Source: Bacteroidaceae bacterium
GTDB taxonomy: Bacteria > Bacteroidota > Bacteroidia > Bacteroidales > Bacteroidaceae
Assembly: GCA_017547205.1 (NCBI GenBank)
Contig: JAFYQH010000063.1
Location: 1-40,939 of the forward strand
Length of the DNA stretch: 40,939 nucleotides
Direction of reading: 5' to 3'
The position numbers and the translations under genes were made by a program. The notes under the pieces were generated by a model, which was not told the origin of the DNA, searched no databases, and worked only from the letters and a program-made list of their open reading frames with translations. Shown piece after piece: positions 24,302 to 32,748 of the stretch; positions within the stretch are counted from its first letter, which is position 1; each line of letters starts with the position of its first letter.

Positions 24302-25237
24302 TTAGATTAATTTTCTGAAATAGTCTATTGTGTACTGCAGGCCTTCGTCCAGTTTGATGCCTGGTTGCCAGCCATCGAGTTCCTTGTTTGCGAGTGTGAT
24401 GTCGGGCTTGCGTTGGCGCGGGTCGTCCTGCGGCAGTGGCTCGAAGATAATCTTAGATTTTGAACCGGTAAGCTCAATGACTTTCTCGGCAAGTTCAAGC
24501 ATGGTGAATTCTCCCGGGTTTCCTATGTTCACCGGTCCCAGGAAACTGTCGCGTGTCTCCATCATGCGTACCATGCCCTCTACGAGGTCGTCGACATACT
24601 GGAAACTGCGTGTCTGCTTCCCGTCACCATATATTGTTATGTTCTCGCCGCGGAGTGCCTGTACGATGAAGTTCGAAACGACACGTCCGTCGTTCATGCT
24701 CATTCGCGGGCCGTATGTGTTGAATATGCGTATTATCTTGATACGCAGATTGTTTTGACGATGGTAGTCCATGAATAGCGTTTCGGCACATCGTTTGCCT
24801 TCGTCGTAGCACGAACGTATACCTATCGGGTTTACATTGCCCCAATAGCCTTCCACCTGTGGGTGTATGTTAGGGTCACCGTATACTTCGCTTGTCGATG
24901 CCTGCAGAATCTTTGCTCCAACACGCTTGGCAAGGCCGAGCATGTTCATTGATCCTATGACGCATGTCTGTATGGTCTTTACAGGGTCGTGCTGGTAGTG
25001 TACCGGTGATGCCGGACATGCGAGGTTGTATATCTCGTCGACCTCTGCTGTGTATGGTTGAGTGATGTCATGGCGTACTAATTCGAAATGGTCGTTGCCA
25101 ATGAGGTGGCGTATGTTGTCCTTGCTGCCTGTAAAGTAGTTGTCGAGGCAGATGACGTCGTTGCCGTCCTTCAGAAGCCTTTCGCATAGGTGCGAACCGA
25201 TGAATCCTGCTCCTCCTGTTACGAGTATGCGTTTCAT
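24302..25237 (-). CDS. uxs: UDP-glucuronate decarboxylase (UDP-xylose synthase type SDR)
   Basis: The 311-residue extended SDR has [16 protein letters not shown] (6-21), [19 protein letters not shown] (71-89), [10 protein letters not shown] and the catalytic pair Y144/K148 in [21 protein letters not shown] and [15 protein letters not shown] are diagnostic of the UXS branch. It decarboxylates UDP-glucuronate to UDP-xylose or its 4-keto intermediate. ugd, at 13 kb, would supply the substrate. It lies in the housekeeping run between a coiled-coil protein and lysS. Confidence 0.9.
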   Translation of the reverse strand: MKRILVTGGAGFIGSHLCERLLKDGNDVICLDNYFTGSKDNIRHLIGNDHFELVRHDITQPYTAEVDEIYNLACPASPVHYQHDPVKTIQTCVIGSMNMLGLAKRVGAKILQASTSEVYGDPNIHPQVEGYWGNVNPIGIRSCYDEGKRCAETLFMDYHRQNNLRIKIIRIFNTYGPRMSMNDGRVVSNFIVQALRGENITIYGDGKQTRSFQYVDDLVEGMVRMMETRDSFLGPVNIGNPGEFTMLELAEKVIELTGSKSKIIFEPLPQDDPRQRKPDITLANKELDGWQPGIKLDEGLQYTIDYFRKLI

Positions 25238-25245
25238 ATATTGTT

Positions 25246-26130
25246 TTATTCAAATTGTGTGCTGCCGGAACCTATCATGTTGCCGTCAACGAATATGTAT
25301 ACACTGTAATTTCCTTTCTGTAATGTCTCTTCTATGTCCCAGTATAGTGTCATAGCTTGTTCCTCGCCGGTGAACTCGAACTTGCGGTTCATGGAGTATC
25401 CGATATTGCGGCCTTCGTAAAGGAATGTGTTGCTGTAGTTCTTGACAAGCGTCTCTTGGTCGGGCTTTAGAATCCTGACATAGGCGACCTTTTCTCCAGT
25501 GCTGGCAGTGATGTTCTTGGTAATGGTGAAACTTACTTCTATCTGCTTTGCACGTTTAATGCTTTCGGTCTCCTTGCCGTTCTTTTTGAGAAGCTTTATG
25601 CTTACTTTTGCTGCGTCGAGCTGTGATGCCAAAGTGACTTTCTCGCTGAGTACTTTCTTCTCTTCGGCCAGATTGTCAATCTGTTTCGATGCCTCCATGT
25701 ACTTTTCGCGTACTACAGTGTTCTCCTTCTTGAGGTTTGCATTCTCCCTGTTGAGCGAGTCTATCTGCATAACATAGTTCTTGAGTACGGCACGTATCGT
25801 CTTCAACTCTTTCTTGAGGCGGGTTATCTCGGCAGCACTTGTGGTCTTTGTACGTTCGAGTTCCTCGAGGAGCTGCTGTGTTCGCAACTGTTCCTGTTCG
25901 AGCTTTATTCTCAAGGAGTCGTTGTTTATGCGTACCATGAGCTCATCGTACTGTACCTGTGCCGACGCAAGGTCATTGAGCATTTCTTCCCTTTCAAGAG
26001 CCATGAGCTCCTCGACCTCTTCCTTGCGCTCCTCGCTCCTGAAAAGGGCGAAAGATAGCACACATCCAAGAATTAGAAGGATGATAGAGACGATGCCCAA
26101 TATTGTTATGACACGGTTCTTTTTGTCCAT
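25246..26130 (-). CDS. Membrane-anchored coiled-coil protein with a C-terminal beta domain
   Basis: The 294-residue protein has one N-terminal membrane segment ([20 protein letters not shown], about 8-27), a long charged coiled coil (about 30-185) and a C-terminal domain (about 190-294) with [15 protein letters not shown] and the ending [16 protein letters not shown], resembling a beta-sandwich. The C-terminus is probably periplasmic. I do not recognise a named family; similar proteins appear next to valS/lysS in Bacteroidales. It is separated from valS by 17 bases and uxs by eight, so it is co-transcribed. Confidence 0.8.
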   Translation of the reverse strand: MDKKNRVITILGIVSIILLILGCVLSFALFRSEERKEEVEELMALEREEMLNDLASAQVQYDELMVRINNDSLRIKLEQEQLRTQQLLEELERTKTTSAAEITRLKKELKTIRAVLKNYVMQIDSLNRENANLKKENTVVREKYMEASKQIDNLAEEKKVLSEKVTLASQLDAAKVSIKLLKKNGKETESIKRAKQIEVSFTITKNITASTGEKVAYVRILKPDQETLVKNYSNTFLYEGRNIGYSMNRKFEFTGEEQAMTLYWDIEETLQKGNYSVYIFVDGNMIGSGSTQFE

Positions 26131-26147
26131 TGAGTTCTGTTATTTAT

Positions 26148-28898
26148 TTATTTGGAAAGTTTCTGTATGCTTTCCTTAAGTATGGCAATCTTCTCTGTCG
26201 CATCGGACTGTTTCTTGCGCTCAATGGCAATAATTTTTTCCGGGGCTTTGCTTACGAAGTTTGGGTTGTTCAGCTTTGCTTCTACGCTCTTGAGGAATTT
26301 CTCGTGGTATGCAAGTTCTTCCTGCATCTTTGCAATCTCGGCATCCTTGTCTATGAGTGAACCCATGGGCACTGCGAATTCGTTTGTGCCTACACGGAAC
26401 GAAACTGCAGTATCATCGGGTGTAGTAACGTTGTCGATAGATGTAAGGTTTGCCATCTTGGTTATTACGCTCTCAAGCCCGGCTACCGGTGACTCGCCTA
26501 CATGCTGGAGTGCAAGCGGCTCGCGTGGTGAGAGGTTCTTCTGCTGGCGTATCGCACGGATGTTGCCTATTACATCCTTCATGATGCCAATCTTTGCAAG
26601 GAATTTCTCGTCACACTCCTTTGCGAGTTCCTTCACGCTCTGTACCATAAGGCTTTCGCCTTCATTGCGGTCCTTGATGCTCTGCCACAGTTCCTCGGTA
26701 ATGAACGGCATGAATGGGTGGAGCAGTCGTAGCAGGCTGTCGAAGAAACCGAGTGTTGCTTCGTAAGTGGCTGCGTCAATCGGTGAACCGTATGCCGGCT
26801 TTATCATCTCGAGATACCATGCCGAGAACTCATCCCAGAAGAGTGAGTATACGTTCATCAAAGCCTCGTTAAGACGGTATTTGCCGAACTGGTCCTCAAG
26901 CAGGGCTGCAGATTTTGCAAGAGTCTCGCCGAAGTACTTTATTGCAAGCTTTGAACTCTCGGGCTGTTCTATCGCGTCGCTTACGTTCCAGCCCTTTACA
27001 AGACGGAACGCGTTCCATATCTTGTTACAGAAGTTACGTCCCTGCTCGCATAGTGTCTCGTCGAAGAGAATGTCATTTCCGGCAGGAGCCGAAAGCATTA
27101 TGCCCATGCGTACACCGTCGGCACCATAGCGTGCAATGAGGTCAAGCGGGTCGGGGCTGTTGCCGAGCGATTTGCTCATCTTGCGGCCGAGCTTGTCGCG
27201 TACGATACCTGTGAAATATACATTTCTGAACGGCATTTCACCCTGGTATTCGTAACCGGCCATAATCATGCGTGCTACCCAAAAGAAAATGATGTCCGGG
27301 CCTGTAACCAGGTCGTTGGTGGGGTAGTAGTAGCTTATCTCTTTGTTGCCTGGGTCCAGAATTCCGTTGAACAGGGATATAGGCCATAGCCATGAGCTGA
27401 ACCATGTGTCGAGCGCATCCTCATCGTGGCGCAGTTCGTCTGCTGTAATGTTCTCGTAGCCCGGAATAGCCTTTGCGAGTGCAAGTGCCTCTTCGAGATT
27501 TTCCGCTACGACGAACTTCTCGTCAGCTCCCTCTGCTACTGGCAGGAAGTATGCAGGTATGCGGTGTCCCCACCATAGCTGGCGGCTGATACACCAGTCT
27601 TGTATGTTGGCAAGCCAGTTGTTGTATGTTGTCTTGTATTTTGTGGGGTAGAACTTGAGCTTGTTCTCCATTACCGGCGGCAGTGCAATGTCGGCAAAGT
27701 GCTGCATGCGTAGAAACCACTGCATGCAAAGGCGTGGCTCAACTGCTGTATCGGCATTGCGCTCGCTGTATCCTACCTTGTTGTCGTAGTCCTCGACCTT
27801 CTCGAGAAGACCTGCGTCGGCAAGATCCTTTACTATCTGCTTGCGCACGTCCATGCGGTCCATGCCTACGTACAGGCCTGCAGCTACGCTTATCGTAGCG
27901 TCTGCATTGAATATGTCAATTGTTTCAAGATTATGTGTCTTGCCCAGCATGTAGTCGTTGGTGTCATGCGCGGGGGTAACCTTAAGGCAACCGGTACCGA
28001 ACTCAATCTCTACATAACGGTCCTCGATTACCGGAATCACGCGGTTAACCAATGGAACGATTACATTCTTTCCCTTGAGCCATGTATTCTTCGGGTCCTT
28101 GGGGTTGATGCACATTGCAGTGTCACCCATGATTGTCTCGGGGCGGGTGGTTGCTACAACTGCATAGCGACGTCCGTCGCTGTCGCGGTGGATTACCTGA
28201 TGCTTTACTGTCGGGTCGAATGCGTCTGTTGCCGACAATGTCACTGCATCAGTTTCCTTGCCGTCAGTGCTTCCTGCTTGCTCGTCAACATAATATTTAA
28301 GGTAGTAGAGCTTGCTCTTCTCCTCCTTATATATAACCTCCTCGTTGCTCAATGCTGTCTGTGCCTTGGGGTCCCAGTTGACCATGCGCAGTCCGCGGTA
28401 TATGAGTCCCTTGTTGTAGAGGTCGCAGAATACTTTGATTACGCTCTGGCTACGCACCTCGTCCATTGTGAATGATGTGCGATCCCAGTCGCACGATGCA
28501 CCCAGCTTGCGCAACTGCTTCAGGATGATGCCTCCATGCTCATCGGTCCATTCCCATGCGTGCTTGAGGAACTCCTCGCGTGTGAGGTCGCTCTTCTTTA
28601 TGCCCTTTTCGGCAAGTTTCTTTACAACCTTTGCCTCGGTTGCGATTGAAGCGTGGTCGGTACCCGGTACCCAGCATGCGTTCTTGCCCAGCATGCGTGC
28701 ATGACGCACGAGGATGTCCTGTATTGTATTGTTGAGCATGTGGCCCATGTGCAACACGCCTGTAACATTTGGCGGCGGTATCACGATGGTGTATGGTTCT
28801 CTCTCGTCCGGCTCCGAGTGGAACAGGTTGTTCTTCATCCAATATCCGTACCACTTCTCTTCAACCTCGGCCGGTATGTAAGTGCTTGCTAGGCTCAT
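26148..28898 (-). CDS. valS: Valyl-tRNA synthetase
   Basis: The 916-residue class I enzyme charges tRNA-Val. The HIGH-type motif is [15 protein letters not shown] (41-55, HMGH at 50-53) and KMSKS lies in [16 protein letters not shown] (about 570). The editing domain and a C-terminal coiled-coil tail ([15 protein letters not shown]) are present, so it is full length. It starts the long minus-strand run and has a -7 box at 28944-28951, divergent from mazG. Confidence 0.95.
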   Translation of the reverse strand: MSLASTYIPAEVEEKWYGYWMKNNLFHSEPDEREPYTIVIPPPNVTGVLHMGHMLNNTIQDILVRHARMLGKNACWVPGTDHASIATEAKVVKKLAEKGIKKSDLTREEFLKHAWEWTDEHGGIILKQLRKLGASCDWDRTSFTMDEVRSQSVIKVFCDLYNKGLIYRGLRMVNWDPKAQTALSNEEVIYKEEKSKLYYLKYYVDEQAGSTDGKETDAVTLSATDAFDPTVKHQVIHRDSDGRRYAVVATTRPETIMGDTAMCINPKDPKNTWLKGKNVIVPLVNRVIPVIEDRYVEIEFGTGCLKVTPAHDTNDYMLGKTHNLETIDIFNADATISVAAGLYVGMDRMDVRKQIVKDLADAGLLEKVEDYDNKVGYSERNADTAVEPRLCMQWFLRMQHFADIALPPVMENKLKFYPTKYKTTYNNWLANIQDWCISRQLWWGHRIPAYFLPVAEGADEKFVVAENLEEALALAKAIPGYENITADELRHDEDALDTWFSSWLWPISLFNGILDPGNKEISYYYPTNDLVTGPDIIFFWVARMIMAGYEYQGEMPFRNVYFTGIVRDKLGRKMSKSLGNSPDPLDLIARYGADGVRMGIMLSAPAGNDILFDETLCEQGRNFCNKIWNAFRLVKGWNVSDAIEQPESSKLAIKYFGETLAKSAALLEDQFGKYRLNEALMNVYSLFWDEFSAWYLEMIKPAYGSPIDAATYEATLGFFDSLLRLLHPFMPFITEELWQSIKDRNEGESLMVQSVKELAKECDEKFLAKIGIMKDVIGNIRAIRQQKNLSPREPLALQHVGESPVAGLESVITKMANLTSIDNVTTPDDTAVSFRVGTNEFAVPMGSLIDKDAEIAKMQEELAYHEKFLKSVEAKLNNPNFVSKAPEKIIAIERKKQSDATEKIAILKESIQKLSK

Positions 28899-28943
28899 AG
28901 TATTTTATTTTATTATATAGTTATTCCAAATTTAAGCTATTTG

Positions 28944-28951
28944 CAAAGATA
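28944..28951 (-). promoter_or_regulatory. -7 box of valS
   Basis: The minus strand reads TATCTTTG, a full TAnnTTTG match, about 46 bases before the valS start. No good TTG is seen upstream. It is arranged back to back with the mazG promoter. Confidence 0.5.
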
Positions 28952-28971
28952 GCTCTTATTATTAATTTATT

Positions 28972-28979
28972 TATCTTTG
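28972..28979 (+). promoter_or_regulatory. -7 box of mazG
   Basis: TATCTTTG matches TAnnTTTG, about 20 bases before the mazG ATG, implying a short leader. An upstream TTG is not evident. Confidence 0.5.
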
Positions 28980-28999
28980 TAGGGTAAAAAAAACAAATT

Positions 29000-29782
29000 A
29001 TGCATAGTAAGAATGAAATTTTGGATTCTTTCGGGCGTTTTTTGGATGTTCTTGATGAATTGCGCGAAAAATGTCCGTGGGACCGCAAGCAGACAAACCA
29101 TAGCCTGCGCCCAAATACCATAGAGGAGTGTTTTGAACTTTGTGATGCGCTCATTGCCGATGATACGCAGAATATATGCAAGGAACTTGGCGATGTGCTA
29201 CTTCATGTGGCATTCTATGCAAAGATTGCAAGCGAGAAAAGACAGTTCGACATGAAGGATGTGTGCGACCGTCTTTGTGATAAATTGATATACCGTCATC
29301 CGCATGTATTTGGTGATGCCGTTGCCGAGACTGCCGGTGAGGTGTGCAAGAACTGGGAACAGCTCAAGATGAAGGAGAAGGATGGAAACAAGAGCATTCT
29401 TAGTGGTGTCCCTAATGCAATGCCTTCTCTCATTAAAGCCTACCGCATGCAGGAGAAAGCTGCCAACGTCGGTTTTGATTGGGAAAATAAAGAGGATGTC
29501 TGGGCAAAGGTGCGTGAGGAAATATCAGAAGTGGAAGCCGAAATGAAGAACGGCAGCAAGGCCGATTGCGAGAAAGAGTTCGGTGACCTCATCTTCAGCC
29601 TTGTGAATGCTGCACGCCTTTACGGAATAAATCCGGATAATGCTCTTGAGATGACAAATGCCAAGTTCCGCCGCAGGTTCAATTATGTTGAGGAACATTC
29701 AAAGGAGAAGGGCATGAATCTTAAGGATATGTCGCTCGAGGAGATGGATGCCTTGTGGAATGAAGCGAAGAAAAGTGAATGA
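29000..29782 (+). CDS. mazG: Nucleoside triphosphate pyrophosphohydrolase (MazG)
   Basis: The 260-residue enzyme hydrolyses NTPs and dNTPs to NMP and pyrophosphate, a house-cleaning role. Two MazG domains are visible. The first has CPWDRKQTNHSLRPNTIEE and the helix EECFELCDALIADD. The second has REEISEVEAEMKNGSKADCE and EFGDLIFSLVNAARL, carrying the acidic magnesium-binding residues. The length is normal for the tandem-domain type. Confidence 0.94.
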   Translation: MHSKNEILDSFGRFLDVLDELREKCPWDRKQTNHSLRPNTIEECFELCDALIADDTQNICKELGDVLLHVAFYAKIASEKRQFDMKDVCDRLCDKLIYRHPHVFGDAVAETAGEVCKNWEQLKMKEKDGNKSILSGVPNAMPSLIKAYRMQEKAANVGFDWENKEDVWAKVREEISEVEAEMKNGSKADCEKEFGDLIFSLVNAARLYGINPDNALEMTNAKFRRRFNYVEEHSKEKGMNLKDMSLEEMDALWNEAKKSE

Positions 29783-29856
29783 GCAAAACTTTGCATGTGA
29801 TATAGATACGATATTGAAACTAACTGTCATTTAACGTTATTGATGATGTCGACATT

Positions 29857-30117
29857 ATGCTGACAGCATATTCCGATTTGAGCTGGTTGATATCGTCTCC
29901 TTTGGGAGAGTACAGCTCCTGTCCGAACGGTGAACCCCAGAATTTGGATTTTGAAATAAGCGTCAGAGACTATAATTGCCTTTTCTGCAAAAGTGGTACC
30001 CATACAGTGGCAGCAGTGAAACGGAGCGGCAATGAAGTCGTGGTTGAGGGTGAGTTTTATGGTATGCTCGAAGATAACCGTGATATAAGCAGTAGGTACA
30101 GGCTGGCATTTGGGTAA
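29857..30117 (+). CDS. Small hypothetical ORF (86 residues)
   Basis: The frame begins MLTAYSDLSWLISSPLGEY and ends SSRYRLAFG. The same frame is open 13 codons upstream without an ATG, so the true start is unsure. It has two close cysteines (CLFC, preceded by a CPNG) and no signal peptide or membrane segment. I recognise no family. It lies between mazG and a strong terminator on the same strand, so it could be co-transcribed with mazG; it may also be the remnant of a larger gene. Confidence 0.45.
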   Translation: MLTAYSDLSWLISSPLGEYSSCPNGEPQNLDFEISVRDYNCLFCKSGTHTVAAVKRSGNEVVVEGEFYGMLEDNRDISSRYRLAFG

Positions 30118-30143
30118 TTTCGGTTGTGCTTCACATTAAATAG

Positions 30144-30177
30144 TTCGAGGTTGCCATCATCATGTGGCAACCTCGAA
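30144..30177. terminator. Bidirectional terminator
   Basis: A perfect 13-bp stem (TTCGAGGTTGCCA with its complement at 30165-30177) around an eight-base loop. It lies between the plus-strand mazG unit and the minus-strand stress operon, which converge here. T-rich bases follow on both sides. Confidence 0.8.
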
Positions 30178-30185
30178 TTATTGTT

Positions 30186-30674
30186 TCATCTTTTTTCGCC
30201 GGTTTTGTTTCTGTATCCCTGACGCTGTGTCATTCTTTTCATCAAGTCGCGTTGGAATGATATCTCGGCGTGTTGTATGCGCATCAACTTGCATGCCGGC
30301 AGTACTTTGAGATATTTTATGCTATATTCCTTTTCGAGCTTTGCAATCTCTATTTTCACGTCGCCCATTCTGTCAACTAACTGTCGGCACTGCTCTTCGC
30401 CCATCTTTTCGCCACGCTTCATGTTTATGCTCTTGCGTGCATCGCGTTCAAGTGTGAACTTCTTTTTTTGTAGCTCAAAGAACAATGGGAAGAAAGCCTG
30501 GGCCTCTTCGGTTGTGAGCTGTGCCTTTTCAGTTATGTATTCCCTCTGTCTTGTTTGGAACTCCTCGGGCGAGAAATGTCTTCTCCCTTCTTTCTTCTGC
30601 TGGGCGTTCTCCTGCGCTGTAATGCTTGTTGCGGCAAACAATGCTATGGCAAATGTGAATAATATCTTTTTCAT
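30186..30674 (-). CDS. Spy/CpxP-like periplasmic helical protein
   Basis: The 162-residue protein starts with a signal peptide (MKKILFTFAIALFAATSITAQ, cleavage after TAQ). The mature part is helical and very basic, with AQLTTEEAQAFFPLFFEL (a variant of the LTxxQ motif of Spy/CpxP chaperones) and many K, E, R and Q residues. It is the last gene of a sigma/anti-sigma group, so it is plausibly a target or sensor of that envelope-stress system. The family match is loose. Confidence 0.7.
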   Translation of the reverse strand: MKKILFTFAIALFAATSITAQENAQQKKEGRRHFSPEEFQTRQREYITEKAQLTTEEAQAFFPLFFELQKKKFTLERDARKSINMKRGEKMGEEQCRQLVDRMGDVKIEIAKLEKEYSIKYLKVLPACKLMRIQHAEISFQRDLMKRMTQRQGYRNKTGEKR

Positions 30675-30685
30675 ATCCGGTTCAT

Positions 30686-31057
30686 TTATTGATCCATATC
30701 GGTGTCGGTAAGGTAACAGTAGAATGTGTACTCGTCGATAGGGTAGTTGGCCAGCACGTTGTCGATGAACTCGCTGTCAACCCCCGTGTCGTAGCCGGTA
30801 CTTTCGGCTGCTGTCATTTCGTTATGCCTGTCGTTGTTCCTGTATGGCGCAGAAATGACACCTACCGCAATGGCAAATACTATTGCGATTGTTGCCGCAT
30901 AGCCAATCCAACGCATACGTGCATTGATGCTTATCTCCTTTCTCCGGGGATGTGTGTTCTTTTGGCTCGTAGCTTTCAGAATCTCACTGTTGAGTTTTAT
31001 GAAATAGCCTTCGGGCGTTGTCAGCGGTTTCCTATTTTTGTAGTCTTCAAGCTTCAT
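30686..31057 (-). CDS. Putative anti-sigma factor, single-pass membrane protein
   Basis: The 123-residue protein has a cytoplasmic N-terminus (KPLTTPEGYFIKLNSEIL, a pattern common in small Bacteroidetes anti-sigma-type proteins), one membrane segment (YAATIAIVFAIAVGVIS, about 53-69) and a short extracytoplasmic acidic tail. It lies between an ECF sigma factor gene and a periplasmic protein gene, the usual place for an anti-sigma factor. There is no zinc-binding HxxxCxxC motif. The assignment rests on context. Confidence 0.65.
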   Translation of the reverse strand: MKLEDYKNRKPLTTPEGYFIKLNSEILKATSQKNTHPRRKEISINARMRWIGYAATIAIVFAIAVGVISAPYRNNDRHNEMTAAESTGYDTGVDSEFIDNVLANYPIDEYTFYCYLTDTDMDQ

Positions 31058-31102
31058 TTCTCGGTTTTTGTCTTATTTTAGATTCCTTTGAGGGGAAAAG
31101 GT

Positions 31103-31699
31103 TTAATTGTTTTCCTTTAAAAACTCTTCAATCTTCTTTACTGCTATATGGTATGATGCCTTCAGTGCTCCGACGCTTGTGTCAAGCAGTTTCGACATCT
31201 CTTCGTATTTCATATCTTCGAAGTACTTCATGTTGAAAGCAAGCCTCTGTTTGGCCGGCAAGCGGCTTATAGCCTCCTGAAATAGGGCGTCGGCCCTGTC
31301 TCCATTGAAATAGGCATCACTTTCAATAGTGTCTGCCACAGCACCTTCGGCGGTGTCTATAGGGACTTTGACCTGCTGGTTCCTGCTCAAGAATGTAAGT
31401 GTTTCGTTTATTGCAATGCGGTATAGCCATGTCGATATCTGCGACTCACCGCGGAACTTCCCGATGTTTGTCCATGCCTTAATGAATGTCTCCTGCACGA
31501 GGTCGTTCGTGTCTTCGTGCGAGAATACCATGCGGCGTATGTGCCAGTAAATCTGTTCGCTGTATATCTCTACAACGGAAGAGAATGCACCAGCCCTGGT
31601 CTGTTCTTCCCTGAGCTGCTTTATGATTTCTTTTTCGTCGTAGTTGTTCCTGGTCACAGTCGTATGCGTTTGTATTCTGTTTTGACTATTGTCAGGCAA
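31103..31699 (-). CDS. ECF-type RNA polymerase sigma factor
   Basis: The 198-residue protein has region 2 (YWHIRRMVFSHEDTNDLVQE, then TFIKAWTNIGKFRGESQIST and WLYRIAINETLTFL) and region 4 (ISRLPAKQRLAFNMKYFEDM, then KYEEMSKLLDTSVGALKASY). It would direct transcription of a stress or envelope regulon. The gene lies 14 bases downstream of rnz and is followed by the putative anti-sigma gene (45-base gap), so the group may be one operon. Confidence 0.93.
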   Translation of the reverse strand: MPDNSQNRIQTHTTVTRNNYDEKEIIKQLREEQTRAGAFSSVVEIYSEQIYWHIRRMVFSHEDTNDLVQETFIKAWTNIGKFRGESQISTWLYRIAINETLTFLSRNQQVKVPIDTAEGAVADTIESDAYFNGDRADALFQEAISRLPAKQRLAFNMKYFEDMKYEEMSKLLDTSVGALKASYHIAVKKIEEFLKENN

Positions 31700-31713
31700 T
31701 AAGGTTTAATTTG

Positions 31714-32628
31714 TCATATGGTAAAAATGCGTCCTTCATCAGCCATCAGTGTGTTTTCGAATATTTCCTTCGCTTCTTTTTGTAGAATGTCGCATTCGTC
31801 GTACCGTGACGAGAAATGGCCTATTACGAGTCTCTTCGCTTCTGCATCGCATGCTATCTGTGCTGCCTGCCGTGCTGTACTGTGGAACGTGGATGCTGCA
31901 CGTCCTTTCTCACTTTCGGCGAATGTGGCCTCGTGGTATAGCAGGTCCACACCTTTTATGTATTTGTTGTTGCCTGGACATGGCAGTGTGTCGCTGCAGT
32001 AGGCATAGCTGCGTGATGGGTCGGCCTCTCTGGTAAGCCTGGCGTTAGGGATGACCTCGCCATCGGGTGTGGTGAAGTCGGCTCCGTCCTTTATTGCCTG
32101 CCGCATGTAGGCTGGTATGTTGTAGTAGTTGACTGCATCGCCTATCAGATGTCTTTTCTTGGGTTTTTCCTTGAAGAGGAACCCGCAGCATGGCATCCTG
32201 TGTTTTTGGGGCAATGTCTCAACCGTTATTGTGTTGTCCTCGTAGATGATATTGTGCTTGGTGGCGTCTATGCCGTGAAAGAATATGGGGTAGTTCATCC
32301 CTTTGCAGAAGAAATCGAGATGTGGCTTCATGAGTGTCTCGAGCATGCCGTCGGCATATATGTGTAACGGGGCGGTCCGTCCCAGCAGTGCGAACGTGGA
32401 GATGAGGCCTATCAGCCCGAAGCAGTGGTCTCCGTGGAGGTGCGAAATGAAAATGTGGTTTATGAACGAGAAATGTACATGTCCGCGACGCAGCTGCAGC
32501 TGTGTGCCTTCACCGCAGTCAATCATGAACTGTTTGTTGCCTATCCTGATGACCTGTGAACTTGCATTGTGACGTGTGGTTGGCAGTGCCGACCCGCATC
32601 CGAGAATATGTACTTCAAATGGTTCCAT
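31714..32628 (-). CDS. rnz: Ribonuclease Z
   Basis: The 304-residue metallo-beta-lactamase-fold enzyme trims tRNA 3' ends. It has ILGCGSALPTTRHNASSQV at the start (8-26), FMIDCGEGTQLQLRR, the zinc motif ISHLHGDHCFGL (H63, H65, D67, H68), LLYHEATFAE and a late GHFSSRY. Length and motif order are normal. It precedes the ECF sigma gene by 14 bases, which may link tRNA maturation to that operon only through transcription. Confidence 0.94.
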   Translation of the reverse strand: MEPFEVHILGCGSALPTTRHNASSQVIRIGNKQFMIDCGEGTQLQLRRGHVHFSFINHIFISHLHGDHCFGLIGLISTFALLGRTAPLHIYADGMLETLMKPHLDFFCKGMNYPIFFHGIDATKHNIIYEDNTITVETLPQKHRMPCCGFLFKEKPKKRHLIGDAVNYYNIPAYMRQAIKDGADFTTPDGEVIPNARLTREADPSRSYAYCSDTLPCPGNNKYIKGVDLLYHEATFAESEKGRAASTFHSTARQAAQIACDAEAKRLVIGHFSSRYDECDILQKEAKEIFENTLMADEGRIFTI

Positions 32629-32647
32629 CTGTTGCTGTTGTATGGCA

Positions 32648-32655
32648 CAAATGTA
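32648..32655 (-). promoter_or_regulatory. -7 box of rnz
   Basis: The minus strand reads TACATTTG, a TAnnTTTG match, about 20 bases upstream of the rnz start. There is a T-rich tract but no clear TTG in the -33 area. Confidence 0.5.
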
Positions 32656-32700
32656 ATCAATAAAAATGAATAAAGTGCCGGGGATGTATATAAATGAAAC

Positions 32701-32727
32701 AAGGACTACCCTTGGAAGGTAGTCCTT
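32701..32727 (-). terminator. Terminator of rpsA
   Basis: AAGGACTACC (32701-32710) pairs with its complement (32718-32727) around a seven-base loop, just past the rpsA stop on the minus strand. A short T-rich stretch (GTTTCATTTAT) follows. Confidence 0.7.
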
Positions 32728-32748
32728 GCGGTTTTTATGCAGTGAATA

